64,000 nt of DNA from CAZYVU01 sp964651435 (lineage in GTDB: Bacteria; Desulfobacterota; Syntrophorhabdia; Syntrophorhabdales; CAYQXL01), in the NCBI GenBank assembly GCA_964651435.1, contig CAZYVU010000014.1, positions 11,154 through 75,153 of the forward strand, given 5' to 3'. The position numbers and the translations under genes were made by a program. Under the pieces are notes generated by a model that searched no databases, was not told where the DNA came from, and worked only from the letters and a program-made list of their open reading frames with translations. Position 1 is the first letter of the stretch, and every line of letters starts with the position of its first letter. Below are positions 16,463 to 24,160 of this stretch, piece after piece.

Positions 16463-17319
16463 AGCGCCTCTCCCATGCGGGAAAGATCGTAGCCCGTGAA
16501 ATCGCCTATGTGGCGGACCAGAAAGGATTGATCGAAGACGGCAAGAAAGGATTTTATGGTCTTCGAGTAGTAATCATCCTCCGTCACGACGAGGTGAAAC
16601 TCTTCATTGTGGATGGGGACAAAGCCGAGGCCAAGCGTATGCGCTACATTACGAATGCCGAAGGCGCAGTCCGCCTCGCCCCGCAAAACCTTGAGGCCCG
16701 ACTCGAGGTGTGACTCCACTTCTCTGTCGTAGCCCTTCACAGCAGACCCTGTGGCCCCGGCACTCTGGAGCAGATAGTCGATAAGGAGCCTCGTCCCGCT
16801 TCCCCTGTTGCGGTTCACGAACGAGCTGCCCCGCTCCGCAATATCCTTCACGGAATAAAGGCCCTTGGGGTTTCCCGGCTGCACGTACAGTCCTTGCTGG
16901 CGGACAAAGAGATGGATGGCCCGGGCGGGCGTGCCGGCCAGGTACCTATGAAGGTAGGTGGTATTATATTCCTTGTGATCAATATCGATGATGTGAACGC
17001 AGGAGGCTCGCGCCGCCATTCTTTGCAGCGCCCTGAGGCCGTTGATGCTGCCGATGGGCGCGTAAAAGACCAAAGACTCCGATGACGCGTTGAAGATGTC
17101 GAAAATACGACGCAAGAGCGGGTCATCACTGCCCGCAACGGCGACGTGCCGGGTGCCCTCCGTGTTTTCAACGATCCATCTGTCGACAAGCTCCTTTGGG
17201 AAGGCAACCTTGCCGCCGATCCACAAATGAGGCAAAGACGATTCCTTTGCCAACTGGTAAACCTTCTTTTCGTTGATCTTGAGGTAGGCCGATATATCAC
17301 GGGCCGTCATTACGTCCAT
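16459..17319 (-). CDS. Transcriptional regulator: excisionase-type HTH plus PBP-like molybdate/tungstate-sensing domain
   Basis: The 286-residue protein begins with a MerR/excisionase-type helix-turn-helix (TARDISAYLKINEKKVYQLA, then IGGKVAFPKELVDRWI). The C-terminal 200 residues form a cytoplasmic periplasmic-binding-protein-like domain of the COG1910 type, with the segment SSFVNRNRGSGTRLLIDYLL. Such proteins regulate molybdate or tungstate uptake. It is divergent from two TupA-like genes, which are its likely targets. The start at 17319 is preferred because a TATAAT element ends 6 bases before it, which would make the mRNA leaderless or nearly so. Its stop overlaps the AttH-like stop by four bases. 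Confidence 0.82.
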   Translation of the reverse strand: MDVMTARDISAYLKINEKKVYQLAKESSLPHLWIGGKVAFPKELVDRWIVENTEGTRHVAVAGSDDPLLRRIFDIFNASSESLVFYAPIGSINGLRALQRMAARASCVHIIDIDHKEYNTTYLHRYLAGTPARAIHLFVRQQGLYVQPGNPKGLYSVKDIAERGSSFVNRNRGSGTRLLIDYLLQSAGATGSAVKGYDREVESHLESGLKVLRGEADCAFGIRNVAHTLGLGFVPIHNEEFHLVVTEDDYYSKTIKSFLAVFDQSFLVRHIGDFTGYDLSRMGEAL

Positions 17320-17325
17320 AAAGCA

Positions 17326-17354
17326 ATTATAGGGCATATACGCAAGAAGAGCAA
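17326..17354 (-). promoter_or_regulatory. Promoter of the HTH-PBP regulator
   Basis: On the minus strand TTGCTC (17349-17354) and a perfect TATAAT (17326-17331) are 17 bases apart. The predicted transcript start, 6-8 bases downstream of TATAAT, falls at the ATG at 17319. Confidence 0.65.
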
Positions 17355-17375
17355 CAGAACAAATCAAAAGGTACT

Positions 17376-17415
17376 GGTCATTTTAGGTCATTTATGGTAA
17401 TTAATGGTATTAACA
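17376..17415 (+). promoter_or_regulatory. Four 10-bp-phased direct repeats, probable operator
   Basis: GGT-initiated, AT-rich decamers start at 17376, 17386, 17396 and 17406; the first two share GGTCATTT. The spacing equals one helical turn, so all copies face the same side of the DNA. The array sits between the regulator promoter and the ribosome site of the first TupA-like gene, the expected place for an operator controlling both directions. No well-formed plus-strand promoter could be assigned, and the array may overlap it. Confidence 0.6.
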
Positions 17416-17454
17416 TTTCCGCATCACTACCATACGTTAAGGAGGTTGGAAACT

Positions 17455-18321
17455 ATGAACAAAATGTGGACAAAATTGCTGTTATTGATATGTTTACTCC
17501 TGTGCGTTTCTTGTGCTTCCACCGGCGGCGTCCAAAATTCCAACTTCGTTTTTCTGGCCAGCACCATAGGCCCGATAGATGCGGGCATCGTTGAAACGCT
17601 CGAGAACGCCTTTGAAAAGGAGACAGGGACCAGGGTTCGCCACGTCGGGGCCGGGACAGGGGCTACGCTAAAGATTGCTGAGAAGGGCAACGTGGACCTT
17701 GTCATGGTTCATGCCAAGGCCCTTGAGCAAAAATTTGTCCAGGAAGGGTACGGTACGGAGAGGATTGACCTCATGTACAATGATTTCGTCATCGTCGGAC
17801 CGGCCAACGATCCTGCCGGCATTAAAGGTATGAAGAGCGCACCGCAGGCGCTGCAACAGATTTCGGCGAAAAAGGCTCCCTTCGTGACCAGGGGTGACAA
17901 GTCAGGAACCCACGTGGCAGAAATGGACCTCTGGGCCAAGGCGTCGCTTAAACCATCGGGATCCTGGTACGAAACATATGCCAAGGGCGCCGAAGGAAAC
18001 ATGCCCACTCTGCGTTACGCGGACCAGCGGAAGGCATACACGGTTATCGACCGGGCAACCTTCCTTACCCTTCAGAAGGAGATCAAGCTGGCAATTCTTG
18101 TGGAGAAGGACGAGGCGCTGCTCAATTACATCACCCTCATTCCCATAAACCCGAAAAAGTTCCCGAGGGCCAATTACGAAGGTGCCATGGCATTTGTGCA
18201 GTGGCTCACGGCACCGGATAAAGGCCAGGCCATTATTCGTGATTTCGGAAAGGACAAATACGGAAGCGCCCTCTTTTTCCCCAACTCCAAAGAATGGCGC
18301 GCGACCCAGACTACGAAGTAG
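17455..18321 (+). CDS. TupA-like substrate-binding lipoprotein, divergent paralogue
   Basis: The 288-residue protein starts after AAGGAGG and has a lipoprotein signal (WTKLLLLICLLLCVSCAS, lipobox VSC). The body is a type II periplasmic binding protein with VDLVMVHAKALEQKFV, MYNDFVIVGPANDPAG and FVTRGDKSGTHVAEMDLW, all typical of TupA. The ligand-loop motif TTTSTQDSGL of true TupA is replaced by ASTIGPIDAGI, so the bound oxyanion or its affinity may differ. It is followed 26 bases later by a canonical TupA. Confidence 0.85.
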   Translation: MNKMWTKLLLLICLLLCVSCASTGGVQNSNFVFLASTIGPIDAGIVETLENAFEKETGTRVRHVGAGTGATLKIAEKGNVDLVMVHAKALEQKFVQEGYGTERIDLMYNDFVIVGPANDPAGIKGMKSAPQALQQISAKKAPFVTRGDKSGTHVAEMDLWAKASLKPSGSWYETYAKGAEGNMPTLRYADQRKAYTVIDRATFLTLQKEIKLAILVEKDEALLNYITLIPINPKKFPRANYEGAMAFVQWLTAPDKGQAIIRDFGKDKYGSALFFPNSKEWRATQTTK

Positions 18322-18347
18322 CAGCACACACTTGCAGGGAGGCATAC

Positions 18348-19214
18348 ATGAAGAACAGACTGTACAACGTTTACCTGATCGCGGCACTGGTGACCATGGT
18401 CATTCTCGGCACCCTGACCTCTGTGTCGGCCCAGCAACGGGTCGAGAAGAACGTCATTCTGGCCACCACGACAAGCACCCAGGATTCGGGGCTCCTCGAT
18501 ACGCTCATACCCATTTTTGAAAAGAAGACCGGGTACTTTGTCAAGACAATAGCCGTCGGCTCCGGCCAGGCCATGGCAATGGGACAGAAGGGAGAGGCCG
18601 ACGTCCTGCTGGTGCACTCGCCGGAAGCGGAGAAGAAGTTTATGGCAGACGGCTTCGGCGTCAGCCGCAGGCTCGTCATGCACAACGACTTTATCATCGT
18701 TGGGCCGGGCACCGATCCTGCACGTTTAAAGGGGACCAAAAGCACCACGGCTGCCTTTCAGAAGATGGCCAAAGCCAATGCGCTCTTTATCTCCAGGGGC
18801 GACAAATCGGGCACTCACGCGAAGGAGCTGCAGATATGGAAGGCCGCGGGCGTCAACCCCGAAAAGGAGAAATGGTACCAGCAAACGGGCCTCGGCATGG
18901 GCCAGACTCTGAACGTCGCATCCGAGAAACGGGCCTATACCCTTGCCGACAGGGGCACCTACCTCGCGCTCAAGAAAAGGTTGGATCTTGACATCCTTGC
19001 GGAGGGTGATGCGATCCTTCTCAACATCTACCACGTCATCGAGATAAACCCTGCAAAATTTCCTAAGGTAAACGCCGCCGGAGGCAAGGCCTTTGCAGAT
19101 TTTATGGTATCTAAGGAAGTTCAGGATATAATTAAGCAGTTCGGCGTAGACAAGTTCAGCTCTCCACTATTCTTCCCTGACGCGGGCAAGAAGGTGGAAG
19201 ACCTGGGGAAGTAA
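18348..19214 (+). CDS. tupA: Tungstate ABC transporter substrate-binding protein TupA
   Basis: This 288-residue periplasmic binding protein has a Sec signal ending SVSAQQ and the full TupA oxyanion motif TTTSTQDSGLLDTLIP, then ADVLLVHSPEAEKKFM, HNDFIIVGPGTDPA and FISRGDKSGTHAKELQIW. TupA binds tungstate in the periplasm with very high affinity and delivers it to TupBC. CAGGGAGG lies before the ATG at 18348. The permease follows after 62 bases. Confidence 0.92.
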   Translation: MKNRLYNVYLIAALVTMVILGTLTSVSAQQRVEKNVILATTTSTQDSGLLDTLIPIFEKKTGYFVKTIAVGSGQAMAMGQKGEADVLLVHSPEAEKKFMADGFGVSRRLVMHNDFIIVGPGTDPARLKGTKSTTAAFQKMAKANALFISRGDKSGTHAKELQIWKAAGVNPEKEKWYQQTGLGMGQTLNVASEKRAYTLADRGTYLALKKRLDLDILAEGDAILLNIYHVIEINPAKFPKVNAAGGKAFADFMVSKEVQDIIKQFGVDKFSSPLFFPDAGKKVEDLGK

Positions 19215-19276
19215 AGCAGTTGCGGCGGGTCGCCGGGGCTTAGGCCGGCAACCCGCCGCCGAAGCACGGTGCTCCG

Positions 19277-19975
19277 ATGGACCTGATACTTGAAGGCATC
19301 AAGAAAGCGATTCTTCTTCTCTTTACCCTCGACAGGGAGGTCCTGGACATCACCATCCTGTCCCTCAAGGTATCGGGAATCGCAACATTAATCAGCCTTT
19401 TCATCGGCATCTCCACAGGCACCGTCGTAGCCCTTAACACCTTTCCCGGCAAGAAGATCGTCGTTAGCGTCATTAACACGGGCATGGGCTTGCCCCCCGT
19501 CGTGGTAGGCCTCTTCGTCACCATTTTCCTTTGGAGGAGCGGTCCCTTGGGCTTTCTGGGCATCCTCTACACACCTTTGGCGATCATCGTCGCCCAGGCG
19601 GTAATCGCGACACCCATTGTCATGGGCATCACCGTTGCAGCCATGCAGCAGATACCAAGAAAGATGAGGCTTCAGATATTGGGTCTCGGGGCCACCCGTT
19701 TTCAGATGGTCTGGATGCTTCTCAGAGAGGCGAGGCTTTCGCTCTTGGCGGCTGTTATGGCCGGGTTCGGGGGGGTCATTTCGGAGATCGGCGCCTCGAT
19801 CATGGTGGGCGGGAACATCAAGGGCTATACGCGCGTCCTGACGACTGCGACGGTAATGGAGACGAGCAAGGGAAACTTCGATGTAGCCATAGCGCTCAGC
19901 ATAATACTTTTGGCCCTGGCCTATTTCATCAACCTGTTGCTGACGTATGTGCAGCAGCGAGAGAGGCCCAGGTGA
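19277..19975 (+). CDS. tupB: Tungstate ABC transporter permease TupB
   Basis: The 232-residue membrane protein has about five to six hydrophobic helices and the permease EAA-type loop PRKMRLQILGLGATRFQMVW followed by EARLSLLAAVMAGFGGVISE. The nearby IMVGGNIKGYTRVLTTA segment is typical of TupB. It forms the channel of the tungstate importer in the inner membrane. The position between TupA and TupC supports the name. Confidence 0.92.
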   Translation: MDLILEGIKKAILLLFTLDREVLDITILSLKVSGIATLISLFIGISTGTVVALNTFPGKKIVVSVINTGMGLPPVVVGLFVTIFLWRSGPLGFLGILYTPLAIIVAQAVIATPIVMGITVAAMQQIPRKMRLQILGLGATRFQMVWMLLREARLSLLAAVMAGFGGVISEIGASIMVGGNIKGYTRVLTTATVMETSKGNFDVAIALSIILLALAYFINLLLTYVQQRERPR

Positions 19976-20053
19976 CGGGATTGCCGACGGATGATCGGGA
20001 GGCCCTGCTCCGGGGTTCCCGGGTCTCTGCAAACTCGAACGAGAGCTGACATT

Positions 20054-21172
20054 TTGAATTCTCCGGACGAACAAACACCCATACTGGAAGGACGCAACAT
20101 CAGAGTAGTGAGAAGGGATGCCGTTCTCCTGGACGTTGCCTCTTTCATCGTAAAAAACGGTGAAGTCGTGTCCCTCATCGGTCCGAACGGCTCAGGAAAG
20201 ACGACACTGCTCCAGACCCTCTGCTATCTCATGAAGGGCTTTGAGGGCGAAGTGTTCTTTCGGGGGGCCAAGGTCAGGGACGAGTATCCCCTTTTCGATT
20301 ACCGGCGCAAGCTCGCCATCGTTTTTCAGGAGCCCCTGCTCTTCGACACGACAGTCTTCAATAATGTTGCAGCCGGCTTGAGATTCCGCAGCGTCGGCAA
20401 GGCGGAGACGGAGGCCGTCGTCACCGAAAACCTCAAGAGGTTCGGCATAGAGCACCTTGCCCACCGGTCCGCCAGGACCCTGTCCGGGGGTGAGGCGCAG
20501 CGAACGAGCCTCGCACGGGCCTTTGCCACCAGGCCTGAAATACTCCTTCTTGACGAGCCCTTCTCGGCCCTTGATCCCCCGACGCGGGAGTCCTTGGTTG
20601 AGGACCTCGAGCATGTACTGGAGAAGTCGAGGACGACAACCATATTTGTAACCCATGACCGCGTCGAGGCGCTTCGCCTTTCCCACCGCATCGCCGTCAT
20701 GAGCGGGGGACAGATCGTCCAGATGGACACGCCGTCCCAGATTACCAATCACCCTGCGACAGAGTTTGTCGCCTCTTTCGTCGGCGTCGAGACAACACTC
20801 GAAGGAACCGTTCTGTCGGAGCGGGACGGGACCATTGCGGTTTCTGTTTCGGGGAGCAGCGTAGAGGCTTTGGGGCGCGTCGCAGCGGGAAGGAACGTGA
20901 TACTCTGCGTGAGGCCCGAGAACATCATAATATCCCATAATGCCGTCGGCGGGTCGACAAGCCTGAGAAACGTTTTCCAGGGAACAGTCACCAAGATCTT
21001 GCCTTTGGGGCCTTACCAGAAGATACATGTCGACTGCGGCTTCCCTTTGGTGGCCTATATCACGAACCAGTCATGCAGAGACCTGGCGCTCCGGGAGGGG
21101 AGGGAAGTAACGGCCTCCTTCAAGGCGACGGCCATTCACGTTATAGAAAAAAGGGGCGACGGCAGAACTTGA
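20054..21172 (+). CDS. tupC: Tungstate ABC transporter ATP-binding protein TupC
   Basis: The ATPase has Walker A GPNGSGKTT, signature LSGGEAQRTSLARAF, Walker B ILLLDEPFSALD and the switch HDRVEAL. A C-terminal extension of about 130 residues contains CVRPENIII and a TOBE-like oxyanion-binding domain, which may let cytoplasmic tungstate inhibit transport. The start is uncertain: the frame is open from an ATG at 19991, but that adds 21 unconserved residues, so the TTG at 20054 (372 residues) is preferred although its ribosome site is weak. Confidence 0.85.
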   Translation: MNSPDEQTPILEGRNIRVVRRDAVLLDVASFIVKNGEVVSLIGPNGSGKTTLLQTLCYLMKGFEGEVFFRGAKVRDEYPLFDYRRKLAIVFQEPLLFDTTVFNNVAAGLRFRSVGKAETEAVVTENLKRFGIEHLAHRSARTLSGGEAQRTSLARAFATRPEILLLDEPFSALDPPTRESLVEDLEHVLEKSRTTTIFVTHDRVEALRLSHRIAVMSGGQIVQMDTPSQITNHPATEFVASFVGVETTLEGTVLSERDGTIAVSVSGSSVEALGRVAAGRNVILCVRPENIIISHNAVGGSTSLRNVFQGTVTKILPLGPYQKIHVDCGFPLVAYITNQSCRDLALREGREVTASFKATAIHVIEKRGDGRT

Positions 21173-21238
21173 CAACGATATCACCTGCGGTTTCCGATCA
21201 TGCGATAGACCCGACTTCACATATCCACGAGGTGACGG

Positions 21239-22021
21239 ATGCGATGCTACATCGGATTTGACGACACAGACACGAGCGAGACCGACAGGGGCACGGGAAA
21301 GCTTGTTCGCTGGTTTGCGGACAGGCTGCCCGACGGGCATACCCTCTGGGGCGTGGTACGGCAACAGCTTCTTGTAGATCCCGCCATCCCCTATACGTCG
21401 CACAATAGCTCGGCCTGCGCCATTGTCGACTGCCCGCCGTCTTTTGATGTCAACCTCCTCATCGAAAGGGCAGCCGAACATCTGAGGTTGCACTTTGTGC
21501 CGGGGAGCGACCCGGGCCTTTGCATCATGCCCGAGGACTCTCCCGTTCGGGAACGGATGATTGCCTTCGGACTCTCATGCACCGCCCGCGTCGTCTCGCA
21601 GGAAGATGCCATCGAGGCGGCAGCCGGCATCCATCTGTCGGGTCATGGCGGGACAAACGACGGCATTATCGGTGCCGCCGCTGCGGTAGGCTTGACAGCT
21701 TCAGGATGGAGCGGTAGATTTGTCGAGTATGGTGATCTAAGGAGTCGGCCGGCCACGCTTCCCGTAAGGGAGCTGGCTAAGCTCGGCATGGTAGTTGTGT
21801 CCCTCGACAGGGATGCACATGTGCCATCGGAAACGGATGTGGTGGCGACACGGGGCTGGCTAAGACCGCGGCTTATCGGCGGAAAGCCTGTTCTGTTCGT
21901 TGCGCCGCTGGCACAGGGCGTCTGGTCGGCGGTAGGAGCAGGACGCAGGGGGAAGAGAGAGGAGGATAGACATGGCGGGAAAGATTTTCTATCGGGAACG
22001 GTTGAAAGTAGGGGAAGATAA
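21239..22021 (+). CDS. TiaS-like protein (COG1571-type), possible ATP-dependent enzyme
   Basis: The 260-residue protein opens MRCYIGFDDTDTSETDRGTG and has VVRQQLLVDPAIPYTSHNSS and GGTNDGIIGAAAAVG. These align with archaeal TiaS, the tRNA-Ile2 agmatinylcytidine synthetase (GIDDTDS, LNPTIPYKTRGN, GTIGALAAIG). The zinc-ribbon and OB domains that TiaS uses to hold tRNA are missing, and bacteria normally use TilS for that modification, so a different substrate is likely. GAGGTGA precedes the ATG. Its end overlaps the next gene by 50 bases. It lies between tungstate uptake and a metal-storage gene. Confidence 0.7.
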   Translation: MRCYIGFDDTDTSETDRGTGKLVRWFADRLPDGHTLWGVVRQQLLVDPAIPYTSHNSSACAIVDCPPSFDVNLLIERAAEHLRLHFVPGSDPGLCIMPEDSPVRERMIAFGLSCTARVVSQEDAIEAAAGIHLSGHGGTNDGIIGAAAAVGLTASGWSGRFVEYGDLRSRPATLPVRELAKLGMVVVSLDRDAHVPSETDVVATRGWLRPRLIGGKPVLFVAPLAQGVWSAVGAGRRGKREEDRHGGKDFLSGTVESRGR

Positions 22022-22196
22022 GAAGCAGCCCAGGTTCAGACTCATTGCCGTGGCGGATGTAGACCTCAAGATATTCGGAAAGCATCTTCGGAGGTCTGAG
22101 CTCGAACAGATAGCCGAGGCGGTGGGCGCCGAACTGATCCTTCTTACCAAGGGCGACAAGAAGTACCGCGACGAAGAAGTCCAGATTGAGAAATGA
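21972..22196 (+). CDS. Small conserved-looking protein next to molybdenum-storage gene
   Basis: The 74-residue product starts after GAGGAGG and overlaps the end of the TiaS-like gene. It is charged and soluble, with a short helix RRSELEQIAEAVGAELILLT and a Lys/Asp-rich tail. I do not recognise the family. The strong ribosome site, the overlap and the position just ahead of the storage protein gene suggest a real gene of the same operon, perhaps a chaperone or regulator of metal storage. Confidence 0.6.
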   Translation: MAGKIFYRERLKVGEDKKQPRFRLIAVADVDLKIFGKHLRRSELEQIAEAVGAELILLTKGDKKYRDEEVQIEK

Positions 22197-22260
22197 CAGG
22201 GGGCTGCACGATTACAGGTAAAGGAACTTTTCGCGCAGCGCTTCCGAAGGGAGGCGGGGC

Positions 22261-23091
22261 GTGACACTCGTTCGGGAACGGGACGGTCGGCGGCTTCACG
22301 TCAAAAGCAGACTCATGGGCGAGAGCCTCGTCAGCAAGTCCTTTATAGCGGGCCTTCCAGTGGCACCGCAGACGAGGCTTTTCCCGGACGTCAACATCCT
22401 GAAGGTGGGCGGTCAATCCATATGCGACCGTGGGGCAAAGGCACTACCGGGCATCGCACGGGAGATTGCGGCCAACAAGCAGGATCACAAGATGCTCATC
22501 ACGGCAGGCGGTGGCACGAGAAGCCGCCACATTTATGCCATCGGGCTCGAGCTGGGCATGCCGACGGGGATCCTTGCCAAGTTCGGCAATGCCATCTCTG
22601 AGCAGAACGCCCTTCTCGTCACCATGCTCCTCGCCCCCGAGGGAGGCATAAAGATCGGCCATGATGAGATCGTCAAGCTCACAAGCTACTTTGTGCAAGG
22701 CTGCATCCCCATCATGCATGGTATGCCGCCCTACGACTACTTCGCCATGCCGCCCCCGCAAGGCCGCATCCCTCTTCACCGGACCGACGTGGGAACGATC
22801 ATCCTGGCCGACCTCATCGGTGCGAGATCGTGCATTTTTGTAAAGGATGAAAAGGGCCTCTACACGGATGATCCAAAGAAGAGCAGGAAGGCTGAGTTTA
22901 TCCCGGCCATAGGTGCCCGCACCCTAATGGCAATGGATCAGGACGACCTCATCATCGAACGGCCATGCCTCGACATTCTGCAGAACAGCGAGGTCATAGG
23001 TTCCCTTCAGATCATTAACGGCCTCGAAGAGGGGAACATCACAAAGGCCCTTAACGGCGAACACGTGGGCACCATCATCTATAAGGAGTAG
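22261..23091 (+). CDS. Molybdenum/tungsten storage protein subunit (MoSto-like, amino-acid-kinase fold)
   Basis: The 276-residue protein matches the MoSto subunit plan: ILKVGGQSICDRG nucleotide loop, ITAGGGTRSRHIYAIGLELG, GRIPLHRTDVGTIILADLIG and CIFVKDEKGLYTDDPK. In Azotobacter, MosA and MosB form a hexameric cage that stores over a hundred Mo or W atoms as ATP-driven polyoxometalate. Here a single gene is present, so the cage would be homomeric. The GTG start follows GGGAGGCGGGG. Linkage to tupA-tupB-tupC suggests it mainly stores tungsten. Confidence 0.88.
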   Translation: MTLVRERDGRRLHVKSRLMGESLVSKSFIAGLPVAPQTRLFPDVNILKVGGQSICDRGAKALPGIAREIAANKQDHKMLITAGGGTRSRHIYAIGLELGMPTGILAKFGNAISEQNALLVTMLLAPEGGIKIGHDEIVKLTSYFVQGCIPIMHGMPPYDYFAMPPPQGRIPLHRTDVGTIILADLIGARSCIFVKDEKGLYTDDPKKSRKAEFIPAIGARTLMAMDQDDLIIERPCLDILQNSEVIGSLQIINGLEEGNITKALNGEHVGTIIYKE

Positions 23092-23214
23092 CCGGAACGG
23101 CTCATCCGGCGGTGCCCTGCCCCCGTCTTCGGCAGACCGCGCGGCCGGCAATTGACTTGCCGGTAAAATGTGATAATCTTTTAGGCGAGATCAAAATTTT
23201 TGGGGAGGTATGTA

Positions 23215-24054
23215 ATGATTAAGAAACTGTTCTCTGTTTTTGTGTTGGTCGGCCTTTTGTTCACGGCAGCCCAGTATGCCGCGGCTGCCCCTGCTATTCC
23301 GGTGCTTGAGGATACGTATTTGATGTATGGCGGCAAGATGAAGGTCGACATGAAGTCCGGTCTGACCATAGACATTAAGACCGGAATTCAAAAGTACACG
23401 CAGCTTCTCGATGTATCGGCCACGATGTACGATGCAGCCCTTCTGGTAGGCGGTATGGCAGGCGGCGCCTTTCAGTTCGGGCCGGGAACGGTCGACCAAT
23501 CCGGAAAGATCCCTTATTTGAAAGGCGATCTCAACATGATGCTCGGAGAAACGCCGGTCATAGCGGGAATCTATAAGGTTGAGCTGGATCCCAAGAAGGG
23601 CACGCCGAAGAACAACAAGTTTGTCGTCGATATTTCCATGGAGCCGATTATCGAGCAAATCCAGGCAGCCATAGCCCCGCTTCAAGAGCAGATTCCCTTT
23701 GAGCTGGTAATAGAGCGGAAAAAAGGTGTCATGACGGGCACCATTGCCACAAAGGCCGTGTCGTTACTCGGCCAATCTCAAATTATGAAGGTGGCTACCA
23801 TTGCCTTTAATGGGGCATTTACGATCTATGCCGGCTTTAAGAGCGAGGAGCAGGAATTCCAGCCTCTTCTTGTCGTATCTCTCACCATGTTGTCGCAGCC
23901 GGCCGTCCTTGGAATCTCCGAGGTCGACGCGGCGGGCATTGCCGGTATAGCCAACGTAGGCCAGCAGACGTCCAAGGGGCCCGACTCGGTAGCACAGGTT
24001 GCAGAGCTTATCGCGAGACAGATAGAAGCCGGCCTTCGCTCCGCGGCGAGGTAG
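23215..24054 (+). CDS. Secreted protein of unknown family
   Basis: I do not recognise this 279-residue protein. It has a clear signal peptide (KKLFSVFVLVGLLFTAAQYA, cut after AAA) and a beta-rich, Gly-containing body without cysteines. A possible amphipathic helix (EPIIEQIQAAIAPLQEQIP) lies in the middle and an Ala-rich helix at the C-terminus. GGGGAGG precedes the ATG at 23215. TTGACT at 23152 and TGTGATAAT at 23169 may form its promoter, but the spacing is not ideal. A perfect 15-bp terminator follows, so it is a single-gene unit. Confidence 0.75.
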   Translation: MIKKLFSVFVLVGLLFTAAQYAAAAPAIPVLEDTYLMYGGKMKVDMKSGLTIDIKTGIQKYTQLLDVSATMYDAALLVGGMAGGAFQFGPGTVDQSGKIPYLKGDLNMMLGETPVIAGIYKVELDPKKGTPKNNKFVVDISMEPIIEQIQAAIAPLQEQIPFELVIERKKGVMTGTIATKAVSLLGQSQIMKVATIAFNGAFTIYAGFKSEEQEFQPLLVVSLTMLSQPAVLGISEVDAAGIAGIANVGQQTSKGPDSVAQVAELIARQIEAGLRSAAR

Positions 24055-24106
24055 CCGGACCGGATACGAATTAGGACTCTTGCCGAACCGTATATGTGAA
24101 AACAAC

Positions 24107-24144
24107 AAACAGGAAACCCGGGGTGAGCTCCGGGTTTCCTGTTT
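24107..24144 (+). terminator. Strong intrinsic terminator
   Basis: A perfect 15-bp stem joins 24107-24121 and 24130-24144 around an 8-base loop, with an A-run at the base of the left arm and a TTT at the base of the right arm. It lies 53 bases after the stop of the secreted protein gene and could work in both directions. Confidence 0.8.
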
Positions 24145-24160
24145 AGGACGGACAAGAAGC

